From an uncultured Eubacteriales bacterium (GTDB taxonomy: Bacteria > Bacillota > Clostridia > Oscillospirales > Acutalibacteraceae), in contig CAKUAQ010000072.1 of assembly GCA_934636435.1 (NCBI GenBank), positions 1 to 7,194 of the forward strand: a stretch of DNA of 7,194 bases. The letters run 5' to 3'. The translations under genes were made by a program, and so were the position numbers. The notes below the pieces were generated by a model. That model was not told where the DNA came from, made no database searches, and saw nothing but the letters and a program-made list of their open reading frames with translations. Positions 1-6,318 of this stretch are shown piece by piece. Position 1 is the stretch's first letter, and each line of letters starts with the position of its first letter.

Positions 1-1371
1 GGTGATGATGTGTTTACCATCCTTCATATCCGCCCGTAGCTCGTCCAGCTCAGGCCGGTATCCCGGACGGATCATGCCGCCCTCCCGGACGGATACCGGC
101 GGATCGTCATCGATCGCGGCCGCGATCAAGTCGCGCACATCCTGCAACGGATCCATCGAATCACAAATTTCTGTCAAGGCAGATGACTTGACATCTTGCA
201 AAGCAGCAATCACCGGAGGAAGCTGCTCCAGAGTCTGCTGTAAAGAACGAAGTTCTCGGGCGTTGGCGCTGCCGTAGACAATACGGGTCATGATGCGTTC
301 CAGATCGTAGACGTTCGCCAACTGCTCCCGGATATCTTCCCGCATAATACTATTGCGGGTCAGCTCCTCCACCGCTTCCAGACGACGGGTAATGGGTGCA
401 ATACGAATGAGCGGCTGCTCAATCCACACACGGATGAGCCGCTTGCCCATGGCGGTGCGGGTGCGGTCCAACACCCCCAGCAGGGAACCGCGCTTCTCCT
501 TGGCGCGCATGGTCTCCAGCAGCTCCAGATTTCGCCGGGCGGTCAAATCCAACTTCATATACTGCGCATCCGAATACCAAACCGGTTCCGCCAAGCGCTC
601 CAGGCCGGTCATTTGTGTCTGTTTCAAATATCGCAGCGCAGCTCCCAATGCACATAGAGCCGCATCCCGTCCGGCCAGGCCCAGTTCCTCCAGCGTGGCA
701 ACAGGATATTGCTCCCTCACTGTGGCAGCATCGACCTGCGGGTCATAGTCATCATCCGAAAGACACTCCAGACGGCTGTGCAGACGATTTTCAATAAAGC
801 TCTTTACTTCGCGATTCGCTGCCATGGCGGGGTTCGCCAAAATCTCGCTGGGATTGAATCGGCCCAGCTCGTTGCTGATACGCAAACCGATTTCATCTCC
901 GGATAGCTCCGTTACCTGGATCGAGCCGGTGGAGCAATCACAGAAGCATAGGCCGCACACACCGGATCGCTCTGCGGAATAGAGCGACGCCAAATAGTTA
1001 TTCCGGCTCTCGTCCAGCATACTGCCCTCGATGACGGTGCCGGGGGTCAGTACCCGTACAATATCCCGCTTCACCAGTCCTTTGGCAGTCGCCGGATCCT
1101 CCGTCTGCTCGCAAATAGCCACCTTATACCCGCGGGCGACCAACCGGGCAACATAAGATTCGTAGCTATGAAACGGTACACCGCACATGGGAGCCCGTTC
1201 CTCCTGTCCGCAGTCCTTGCCGGTGAGGGTCAACTCCAGTTCTCGGGAAGCAATCTTCGCATCCTCAAAAAACATCTCATAGAAATCACCCAGCCGGAAA
1301 AACAGGATGGATCCGGGGTTGGCCTTTTTTATTTCCAGGTATTGCTTCATCATAGGGGTATAATCCGCCAT
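1..1371 (-). CDS. mutS: DNA mismatch repair ATPase MutS (N-terminal 457 residues, cut by window edge)
   Basis: MutS recognises mispaired or looped bases and, using ATP, recruits MutL to start mismatch repair. I translated the frame from ATG at 1371 to base 1 and found 457 codons with no stop. The mismatch-binding motif GDFYEMFFEDA is present, with the wedge Phe30 and Glu32 of the F-x-E signature, followed by APMCGVPFHSYESYVARL (about residues 60–77) and ICEQTEDP, all typical of domain I. The connector (about 120–250) and the start of the core/lever domain, with LGVLDRTRTAMGKRL and WIEQPL, follow. The clamp and Walker ATPase domains lie beyond the window, so completeness cannot be judged. The start is supported by AAGGG about 9 bases upstream. 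The gene follows the YlbF/YmcA-family gene after 46 bases with no visible promoter or terminator between, so it is probably co-transcribed with miaB. Family assignment is near certain; MutS1 rather than MutS2 because the mismatch-recognition domain is present. Confidence 0.97.
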   Translation of the reverse strand, partial: MADYTPMMKQYLEIKKANPGSILFFRLGDFYEMFFEDAKIASRELELTLTGKDCGQEERAPMCGVPFHSYESYVARLVARGYKVAICEQTEDPATAKGLVKRDIVRVLTPGTVIEGSMLDESRNNYLASLYSAERSGVCGLCFCDCSTGSIQVTELSGDEIGLRISNELGRFNPSEILANPAMAANREVKSFIENRLHSRLECLSDDDYDPQVDAATVREQYPVATLEELGLAGRDAALCALGAALRYLKQTQMTGLERLAEPVWYSDAQYMKLDLTARRNLELLETMRAKEKRGSLLGVLDRTRTAMGKRLIRVWIEQPLIRIAPITRRLEAVEELTRNSIMREDIREQLANVYDLERIMTRIVYGSANARELRSLQQTLEQLPPVIAALQDVKSSALTEICDSMDPLQDVRDLIAAAIDDDPPVSVREGGMIRPGYRPELDELRADMKDGKHIIT

Positions 1372-1417
1372 GTGTTTTCACCCTTGTCTGCGTTAATTGT
1401 TCCTTTGATGCGTGCGA

Positions 1418-1843
1418 TCAGTGGCCGCCGCAGCCACCACAGCTGCCGCAGTTTCCGGAGCAGCCGCTCTCCTGGGCCGCCAGAGCCGGATCTTGGCCCT
1501 GCACTGCTAAAGCGATGGCGGCATTGATCTTTCGCACCAGCTCGTCCAACGCCGAGTGCGCCGTGTTGTAGGCTTGCATATGCTCATTCGCCATGATCAG
1601 CGCGTACACAGCCCGCATTTCTTCATTCAGCTGCCGCAAATGAGCGGCATCCTGTTCGTCCTCCGGTTTGGATTCCTCTTGATTGATGTTCATGCGCTTG
1701 ATGTTGAACTCACCGATGAGCCTTTGCAGTTCCTCGTCGGCATCAGCCTCTTGCTGTGCCGTCCGTACAGCCGTATATCGCTCATCCCCTTGAATCTGAT
1801 ACCCCAAATCAATCGCCATATTCACCAATACTTCGTCCATCAT
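1418..1843 (-). CDS. YlbF/YmcA (RicA/RicF-like) family protein with four-cysteine C-terminal tail
   Basis: This is a 141-residue, mostly helical, charged protein of the Com_YlbF family. In B. subtilis the members YlbF and YmcA form the Ric/Y-complex with YaaT, which binds [4Fe-4S] clusters, affects RNase Y-dependent mRNA processing, and is needed for competence, sporulation and biofilm formation. Its place between miaB and mutS equals that of ymcA in B. subtilis. The last residues carry Cys128, Cys132, Cys135 and Cys138 (C-x3-C-x2-C-x2-C) in a Gly/Ser linker ending in His141, which looks like a cluster- or metal-binding tail. The start is the first of two adjacent ATG codons, with AAGGAG 6 bases upstream; an in-frame TTG extension to 1876 would overlap the end of miaB and lacks such a site. 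The gap to miaB is 17 bases, so the two are very probably co-transcribed. The family is fairly sure; orthology to YmcA versus YlbF is not, since synteny says YmcA but the Cys tail is more YlbF-like. Confidence 0.85.
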   Translation of the reverse strand: MMDEVLVNMAIDLGYQIQGDERYTAVRTAQQEADADEELQRLIGEFNIKRMNINQEESKPEDEQDAAHLRQLNEEMRAVYALIMANEHMQAYNTAHSALDELVRKINAAIALAVQGQDPALAAQESGCSGNCGSCGGCGGH

Positions 1844-1860
1844 CGACAACTCCTTTTCTC

Positions 1861-3270
1861 CTATTCTACATGGCAAATATGCCCGTGCATTACCCAGCTG
1901 CGGGCATCCTCGATCTCTATTTCCGCATAGTGGCCGATCCAGCTTACATCACCATTGACACGTACCACACCGTTATCCGGCAGGCGCGCCTCCAGATAGT
2001 CCTTTCCTGCATTCTCCAGCAGTGCCCGCTGCCGGGTGCCCACCAGCCTAGCCAGCCGTTCACCGGATATGGATTCCTGCAGTTTATTCAGCTCCTGTAA
2101 CCATGCCACCTTCGTTTCCGCAGACACCGGATCCGGCAGGCTGGCCGCCGGTGTACCGACGCGAGGAGAGTAAATGAAGGTAAACAACGATGTAAAGCCA
2201 ACTTCCTTTACGAGGCTCAGCGTATCCTCGAACTCCTCCCGCGTTTCACCGGGGAATCCAACGATCACATCGCTGGTGAAAGATATATCCGGAATGACCG
2301 ACCGGGCATACCGCACCAGCTCCAGATATTGCGCTCGGTCGTAGTGGCGGTTCATCGCCCGCAGCACCCGATCGTTGCCGCTTTGAAACGGCAGATGAAA
2401 ATGGTGCGATACCTTTTCGCAGGCGGCGATGGTGTCGAACAGCTCACGGGTGGCATCCTTTGGGTGGGAAGTCATGAATCGGATGGTAAAATCCCCGTCC
2501 AGAGCGTTTATGCGCCGCAAAAGCTCCGCGAAGGTGACGCCGTGATCCTCCCCCTTGCCAAAAGAATTGACATTCTGTCCCAGCAATGTGATCTCCTTAT
2601 AACCGGCGGCGATTAGTTCTTTTGCCTCCGCCAGAATATCGTCCGGCCGACGGCTGCGCTCCCGTCCCCGTACATACGGCACTACGCAGTAGGTGCAAAA
2701 GTTGTTGCATCCATACATAATGGGTAGCCATGCCTTGAAGGTACCGTCCCGGTGGGCGCGGATCCCTTCGACGATCACGCCGTCCTCCTGAGGCGTGACC
2801 GAAAGTTGATGCCCGCTGTGTAAAGATTCCCACAGCAGCTCCGGGAGCCGGTGCAACACATGGGTGCCGAACACCAACCCCACAAACGGGTAGCTTTCCT
2901 TAAATTTTTCCGCCACATGGGGCTGCTGCACCATACAGCCGCATACGGCGATAAGCACATGAGGACGGCGGGCTTTAATATGCTTAAGCGCGCCTACATT
3001 GCCGAAAACCCGATCAGAGGCGTGCTCCCGCACAGCACAGGTGTTAAAGAGGATAAAATCCGCCTCCTCCGATTCATCGGTAAATTCAAAGCCCATTTCG
3101 GCCAGCATACCTTTGATATGCTCCGAGTCGGACACATTCTGTTGACAACCGAAGGTACGCACACAGGCGAGCGGCGGGGCGTTATGCTTCAGATCGGCAT
3201 AAAAGCGGAACACCTGCTCCTTGTAGGGCTGCTGGCGCTCCAGCTCCTCTTCCGAAACCACAGTGGTCAT
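1861..3270 (-). CDS. miaB: tRNA-2-methylthio-N6-dimethylallyladenosine synthase MiaB
   Basis: MiaB is a radical-SAM methylthiotransferase that adds the 2-methylthio group to N6-isopentenyladenosine at position 37 of tRNAs reading UNN codons. The 469-residue protein has the full three-domain layout. The N-terminal UPF0004 domain holds TFGCQQNVSDSE (Cys42), FNTCAVREHA (Cys78) and CGCMVQQ (Cys112), the ligands of the auxiliary cluster. The radical-SAM domain has GCNNFCTYCVVPYVRGRERS with Cys188, Cys192 and Cys195 (C-x3-C-x2-C), followed by LLGQNVNSFG and DVIVGFPGET. A C-terminal TRAM-like RNA-binding domain covers about residues 400–468. The sequence NVNSFGKG and the VRGRERSR motif favour MiaB over RimO or MtaB. 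The ATG at 3270 has AAGGAG 6 bases upstream. The gene has its own near-consensus promoter and leads the unit miaB – YlbF-family – mutS. The roughly 30-residue N-terminal extension before the first Cys motif is common in Gram-positive MiaB proteins. Confidence 0.97.
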   Translation of the reverse strand: MTTVVSEEELERQQPYKEQVFRFYADLKHNAPPLACVRTFGCQQNVSDSEHIKGMLAEMGFEFTDESEEADFILFNTCAVREHASDRVFGNVGALKHIKARRPHVLIAVCGCMVQQPHVAEKFKESYPFVGLVFGTHVLHRLPELLWESLHSGHQLSVTPQEDGVIVEGIRAHRDGTFKAWLPIMYGCNNFCTYCVVPYVRGRERSRRPDDILAEAKELIAAGYKEITLLGQNVNSFGKGEDHGVTFAELLRRINALDGDFTIRFMTSHPKDATRELFDTIAACEKVSHHFHLPFQSGNDRVLRAMNRHYDRAQYLELVRYARSVIPDISFTSDVIVGFPGETREEFEDTLSLVKEVGFTSLFTFIYSPRVGTPAASLPDPVSAETKVAWLQELNKLQESISGERLARLVGTRQRALLENAGKDYLEARLPDNGVVRVNGDVSWIGHYAEIEIEDARSWVMHGHICHVE

Positions 3271-3289
3271 AGTAAGCTCCTTCTTTGGT

Positions 3290-3318
3290 TACTGAAAAGC
3301 AACCATTGCTTTTCAGTA
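3290..3318 (-). promoter_or_regulatory. 13-bp perfect inverted repeat at the predicted start of the miaB transcript
   Basis: Bases 3290–3302 and 3306–3318 are exact reverse complements (13 bp) around a 3-base centre. The repeat begins one base after the miaB -10 box and ends 19 bases before the miaB ATG. If transcription starts at about 3312–3314, the RNA would begin with a roughly 9-bp stem at its extreme 5' end, directly upstream of the Shine-Dalgarno site. It has no U-run behind it, so it is not a terminator. It could be a stabilising 5' stem-loop or a DNA operator covering the start site; the sequence alone does not decide. Confidence 0.8.
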
Positions 3319-3319
3319 T

Positions 3320-3348
3320 ATTATAGCAAATTTGCGCCTGCTTTTCAA
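3320..3348 (-). promoter_or_regulatory. Sigma-A-type promoter of the miaB – YlbF-family – mutS unit
   Basis: On the minus strand there is a -35 box TTGAAA (3343–3348) and a perfect -10 box TATAAT (3320–3325), separated by exactly 17 bases. The -35 box matches consensus at 5 of 6 positions. The expected transcription start is about 3312–3314, inside the 13-bp inverted repeat, giving a leader of roughly 40 bases before the miaB ATG. It follows the terminator-like hairpin behind the phosphatase gene, as expected for a new transcription unit. Confidence 0.88.
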
Positions 3349-3357
3349 TCCTTAAAT

Positions 3358-3392
3358 GAAAATATCTCTGCCGGATTTTCCATGCAGAGATA
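3358..3392 (-). terminator. Probable weak intrinsic terminator after the phosphatase gene
   Basis: Nine bases after the phosphatase stop, minus-strand bases 3392–3384 (TATCTCTGC) pair perfectly with 3371–3363 (GCAGAGATA). The 12-base interior can itself form a GGA/TCC mini-stem. TTTT at 3362–3359 follows, then C and a further TTT. The stem is AT-rich at its base and the U-run is short, so termination may be partial. Its place between a stop codon and a fresh promoter supports the call. Confidence 0.6.
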
Positions 3393-3400
3393 CGATTCTT

Positions 3401-4033
3401 TCAGCATTGTATATTGGTCACCAGCCCGGACAGGTGGCCACACAGGTTTCGTTGCAGCAAGACACCGACTCCGTTTTCGTAGGCAACCACTGAAACGGAA
3501 GCATTGGAAACAAACGGAATGTCCCGGATGTTTTCCGGGGGAATATGCGTCCACACCGCTTCCATCATACGAGTGACCAGTCCGTGCGTTACCAAGCAAA
3601 GGCAACCGTCCGGATGGAGCTGCACAATGGCCTCAATGGCCGATCGGGCACGCGCCTGCACCTGCAAAGCGGATTCTCCCCCGGGGCATCGGGACAACCC
3701 GATGTTATCCGCCCATAAGCGATATTCTTCCGGGTATTTTGCGCGGATCTCCGGATAGGTCATTCCCTCCCAGACTCCGCCGTTGATTTCTCGCAGTCCC
3801 GGTTCCCGTATGACCGGCAGGCCGTGTACAGCCGCAATCGTCTGCGCCGTTTCCATAGCTCTGGACAGATCGCTGGAATAAACAGCATCCAGCGGGACGG
3901 TTCGCAAAAATTCTGCCGTCCGACGTGCCTGCTCCCGTCCGGTTACGGTCAGTGGCATGTTTCGATTCCCGGCCAGACGGTTATCATGGTTTGCTTCACT
4001 TTCGCCGTGCCTTACCACATAGATCGTAGTCAC
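3401..4033 (-). CDS. Histidine phosphatase family protein (phosphoglycerate mutase-like; CobC/PhoE-type)
   Basis: This 210-residue protein belongs to the histidine phosphatase superfamily, which removes phosphate through a phospho-histidine intermediate. Visible catalytic elements are the N-terminal YVVRHGESEAN (Arg8, nucleophile His9), SSDLSRAMETA (Arg58), GLREINGGVWEG (acid/base Glu82) and LVTHGL (His150). The length and the GxWEG…PGGES pattern fit single-domain small-molecule phosphatases such as alpha-ribazole phosphatase (CobC), PhoE-like enzymes or other sugar-phosphate phosphatases; the substrate cannot be read from the sequence. The start is GTG at 4033, placing VTTIYVVRHG at the N-terminus as usual, with GGAGG 7 bases upstream. 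The in-frame ATG at 4111 would read through the preceding terminator hairpin and overlap the pduT stop, so it is rejected. The gene sits alone between a terminator and the miaB promoter with no convincing promoter of its own. It probably depends on read-through from the microcompartment operon. A CobC role would suit a corrinoid-linked operon, but this is only inference. Confidence 0.88.
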   Translation of the reverse strand: MTTIYVVRHGESEANHDNRLAGNRNMPLTVTGREQARRTAEFLRTVPLDAVYSSDLSRAMETAQTIAAVHGLPVIREPGLREINGGVWEGMTYPEIRAKYPEEYRLWADNIGLSRCPGGESALQVQARARSAIEAIVQLHPDGCLCLVTHGLVTRMMEAVWTHIPPENIRDIPFVSNASVSVVAYENGVGVLLQRNLCGHLSGLVTNIQC

Positions 4034-4045
4034 GCTTTCCCCTCC

Positions 4046-4082
4046 AAATAAACAGAAAAGCCGACATTCGTCAGCTTTTCTG
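4046..4082 (-). terminator. Intrinsic terminator at the end of the microcompartment operon
   Basis: Minus-strand bases 4082–4070 (CAGAAAAGCTGAC) pair with 4065–4053 (GTCGGCTTTTCTG): 13 bp with one U·G wobble and a 4-base loop. TTTATTT (4052–4046) follows. It lies 13 bases beyond the pduT stop. The U-rich tract runs straight into the GGAGG ribosome-binding site of the phosphatase gene. It is A-rich on the other side, but there is no + strand gene for it to serve. Confidence 0.8.
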
Positions 4083-4095
4083 AAAACAAAACCGT

Positions 4096-4641
4096 TTACA
4101 GATGTTTCCACAGATCCTCGTGGGGAGCTGCCATGATCGACTTACTGCTGAACAGGCCCTGACGGATGGCATAATCGGCGGCAGCCTCCACAGAAGCAGT
4201 CACATCGCCAACCTCACCGGTGACCATCAGCACGCCCTTGCCACCCATTCCGCGGGACAGACGAAGATCCACGATATCCACCTTGGCCGCCTTGACAGCC
4301 GCATCGGCTGCCAGAATGATGCTGGCCGCCGAATAGGTCTCCAGACAGCCTAATGCACCGTGCGGAGCCTCCGGCTGTGCGCCCATTAGAGCATTCACTA
4401 CACTGGGGTCTATACGCCCCATCACCGTGCAATCCAGCACATAGGTGCCAAACTTCATCTTGACGTGATCCACAGCCGTCTGCACGTCTGAGATCGAACC
4501 GGTCAGCAGAATCTCGTATTTTCCCGGACATGACGGATGCGCGGAGATCAACCGCACACCGGAGGCTTTCAGCGCATCGTCACAAGCCTCCACACCCACA
4601 GGGATACTCTTCAGTTCCAAAACACCAACAGCATAAATCAT
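4096..4641 (-). CDS. pduT: PduT-type tandem-BMC-domain trimeric shell protein (BMC-T, Fe-S pore)
   Basis: This 181-residue protein contains two BMC domains in tandem (about 1–80 starting AVGVLELKSIPVGVEACD, and about 95–175 starting GALGCLETYSAASIILAAD). Such proteins trimerise into pseudohexameric shell tiles. The C-terminal HEDLWKHL matches the HExxW end of PduT. Cys38 in SCPGKYEILLTG aligns with the PduT Cys38, which in three copies holds a [4Fe-4S] cluster in the central pore; this is established for Salmonella and Citrobacter PduT. The protein is therefore expected to carry electrons across the shell rather than act as a plain metabolite pore. The ATG at 4641 places MIYAVGVLEL at the N-terminus as usual; the ribosome site is weak (GGA about 8 bases upstream). 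It follows pduS after 34 bases and is the last gene before the operon terminator. EutL-type tandem proteins lack this cysteine and are longer, so PduT is preferred. Confidence 0.92.
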   Translation of the reverse strand: MIYAVGVLELKSIPVGVEACDDALKASGVRLISAHPSCPGKYEILLTGSISDVQTAVDHVKMKFGTYVLDCTVMGRIDPSVVNALMGAQPEAPHGALGCLETYSAASIILAADAAVKAAKVDIVDLRLSRGMGGKGVLMVTGEVGDVTASVEAAADYAIRQGLFSSKSIMAAPHEDLWKHL

Positions 4642-4675
4642 CGTACATTCCAGCCTTTCTCAATCCTGTACAGGC

Positions 4676-6010
4676 TTAGCCCTTGACACGGATAATGATG
4701 TCCGATGCGGAAACCGATTCAACAACCCCATTCACAGATGAATGAATGTTCGCCGAAATCAGTCCGCTTGCCATCGCCACACATTGACCGACGGAAACGG
4801 TATCGCCCACTGCAACCTGCGCCGTTGCCGGAGCGCCCACGTGCTGACGCAGCGGCAACCGGATCATCGTAGGTTTGTACTCTTCTGCGACAAACTCCGG
4901 GATCCCGGTGTCAAACTCCGCTACTCCGATGCGTTGCATGAAACGTTCGCTGGGGAGCATCCGATACTCCCGGTCCGGATCGGGAGTCAACGTCTCCCCT
5001 TTGTACTGATAGCGCAGCTTGTTCTTCGCCAAGATACCCTTTACCTGTTGGTACACCCGGCGCGGACTGATACCCTGACAGCAAGCGGTCAATTCACATA
5101 CGCCGCAGCCGCAACAGACCGAAGCCTCCAAAAAGTTCTCCGGATTCTCCTCAATCATAGGCAACGAATTCCGCACGATCCGATGAGGGCGCAGCGGATA
5201 ACCGATGAGCGCGCGGGGACACATATCCGAGCAAATACTGCACTGGCAGCAATTGGCTGAGGCGTGGGTCATGACGGTGCGGTTATTGGCCAGTTTGCTG
5301 CGTATGGCAGGAGCAATCTTGGGAAGGATCAGTAAACCTTTAGTGGTTTTTGTGATAACTGCCTTTTCCGGGTCGATGATGGGACCCATGGCCGGACCGC
5401 CGTCAATCATCACGCAGTCCTCCGGCACGGAAAAGCCATAGCGGCTCATCAGTTCCCGTACCGGCGTACCGACCGGTACGACCGTGACAAAAGGATGCGC
5501 CACCTTGCCGTTGACGGTGATCCACTTGTGCATCACCGGGGTGCCCTCTCGGACGGCGTGGCACACATTGTAAAGCGTCTCGGCATTCATTACGATCACG
5601 CCGACCGTCAGTGGCAACTGTCCGGGGGGAACGATTCGCCCCAGCGCCTGATAAATCAGGATCACTTCATCGCCCATGGGATACACGTTCGGCAGACACT
5701 TGACCGAGACGTGTGCTGAGAGTTTTTGCCCATCGAGCAGACCGAGCCGTTCAGCTGTATGCTGCTTGACTCCCAGCAAAGATTGCCGAATTCCGGTCGC
5801 CTCCAGCACATATTCTGCGCCGGCTGCAACATCGTCCAAGTGCCGCTTCATCAGCGTGTAATCCGAATAGAGCAGTGGCTCACATTCGGCCGCATTGATC
5901 ATCAGTGTATCGGCATTCTCCGCCAGCTTTACCGCTGTCGGAAATCCTGCGCCACCCGCACCGACGATGCCCGCATCGGTCATTACCTTTTTGAGTTCTT
6001 CCAGAGTCAT
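4676..6010 (-). CDS. pduS: PduS-type RnfC-like Fe-S flavoprotein (microcompartment electron-transfer / corrin reductase)
   Basis: PduS is an FMN- and Fe-S-containing NADH-linked reductase of diol-utilising microcompartments, studied as a cob(III)alamin reductase, and related to RnfC and complex I NuoF. The 444-residue protein opens with GIVGAGGAGFPTAVKL (about 14–29), the glycine-rich RnfC/NuoF nucleotide/FMN site. It carries two ferredoxin-like cluster motifs: C254-x2-C257-x2-C260-x3-C264-P and C299-x2-C302-x2-C305-x4-C310. It ends in a barrel-sandwich-like domain (about 383–444, LPLRQHVGAPA…VGDTVSVGQCVA). Length and order match PduS. The ATG at 6010 has GAGGG about 7 bases upstream; in-frame upstream starts would overlap the eutN end and lack a good site. 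It is 16 bases behind eutN and directly precedes pduT, whose Fe-S pore protein is its known partner in Citrobacter. Similar proteins also occur in glycyl-radical microcompartments, so B12 dependence is not proven. Confidence 0.92.
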   Translation of the reverse strand: MTLEELKKVMTDAGIVGAGGAGFPTAVKLAENADTLMINAAECEPLLYSDYTLMKRHLDDVAAGAEYVLEATGIRQSLLGVKQHTAERLGLLDGQKLSAHVSVKCLPNVYPMGDEVILIYQALGRIVPPGQLPLTVGVIVMNAETLYNVCHAVREGTPVMHKWITVNGKVAHPFVTVVPVGTPVRELMSRYGFSVPEDCVMIDGGPAMGPIIDPEKAVITKTTKGLLILPKIAPAIRSKLANNRTVMTHASANCCQCSICSDMCPRALIGYPLRPHRIVRNSLPMIEENPENFLEASVCCGCGVCELTACCQGISPRRVYQQVKGILAKNKLRYQYKGETLTPDPDREYRMLPSERFMQRIGVAEFDTGIPEFVAEEYKPTMIRLPLRQHVGAPATAQVAVGDTVSVGQCVAMASGLISANIHSSVNGVVESVSASDIIIRVKG

Positions 6011-6026
6011 TTTCTGTCCCTCATTC

Positions 6027-6287
6027 TCAGTTGACATTTTCATCCACAATACCGACGATTACCGCATCCGTGGGCGCAGCTGTATTATCCAGCGCCAACC
6101 GGGCGCCGCTGCCGGTAGTGATCAGCACCTGTTCACCGATGCCGGCCCCTACACTGTCGATGGCCACAAGAAATTTATCCGTCTCCACGGTGTTCTCGAT
6201 CAGCCGAATCTCCAAAATTTTGGAGCCGACCAATTTATCGTTTTTCCGGGTGGACACAATATGTCCGACCACCTTGCCCATTAGCAT
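6027..6287 (-). CDS. eutN: EutN/CcmL/PduN family microcompartment vertex protein (BMC-P)
   Basis: This 86-residue protein forms pentamers that cap the vertices of the polyhedral shell. It shows the family pattern: GKVVGHIVSTRKNDKLVGSKIL at the N-terminus, IDSVGAGIGEQVLITTGSGAR in the middle, and PTDAVIVGIVD at the C-terminus. The length is standard for the family. The start MLMGKVVG at 6287 matches the usual two or three residues before GKV; a purine-rich AAAGGCGGA lies about 8 bases upstream, and the second ATG (two codons in) cannot be excluded. It lies 31 bases after pduL and 16 before pduS with no terminator, so it is mid-operon. EutN and PduN cannot be told apart from the sequence alone; the neighbours favour the PduN role. 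Confidence 0.95.
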   Translation of the reverse strand: MLMGKVVGHIVSTRKNDKLVGSKILEIRLIENTVETDKFLVAIDSVGAGIGEQVLITTGSGARLALDNTAAPTDAVIVGIVDENVN

Positions 6288-6318
6288 CGCTCAATCCGCC
6301 TTTCTATGTACCGATCCG

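Noticed and set aside
2851..3576. Open + strand frame of about 241 codons
   Set aside because: It runs antisense through miaB, the miaB promoter and the phosphatase gene, has no ribosome site or recognisable motif, and would contradict three well-supported features.
4034..4111. Longer phosphatase start adding 26 residues
   Set aside because: The extension would translate the terminator hairpin and overlap the pduT stop; the GTG at 4033 has GGAGG at good spacing and gives the usual N-terminus.
4665..4674. 10-bp perfect palindrome CCTGTACAGG just after the pduS stop
   Set aside because: It has no loop, no U-run and no partner copy in the window; a 10-bp palindrome is not remarkable in 7 kb.
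6011..6049. Longer pduS start adding up to 13 residues
   Set aside because: It would overlap the eutN end and lacks a Shine-Dalgarno site, while GAGGG precedes the ATG at 6010 and the shorter form fits the family.
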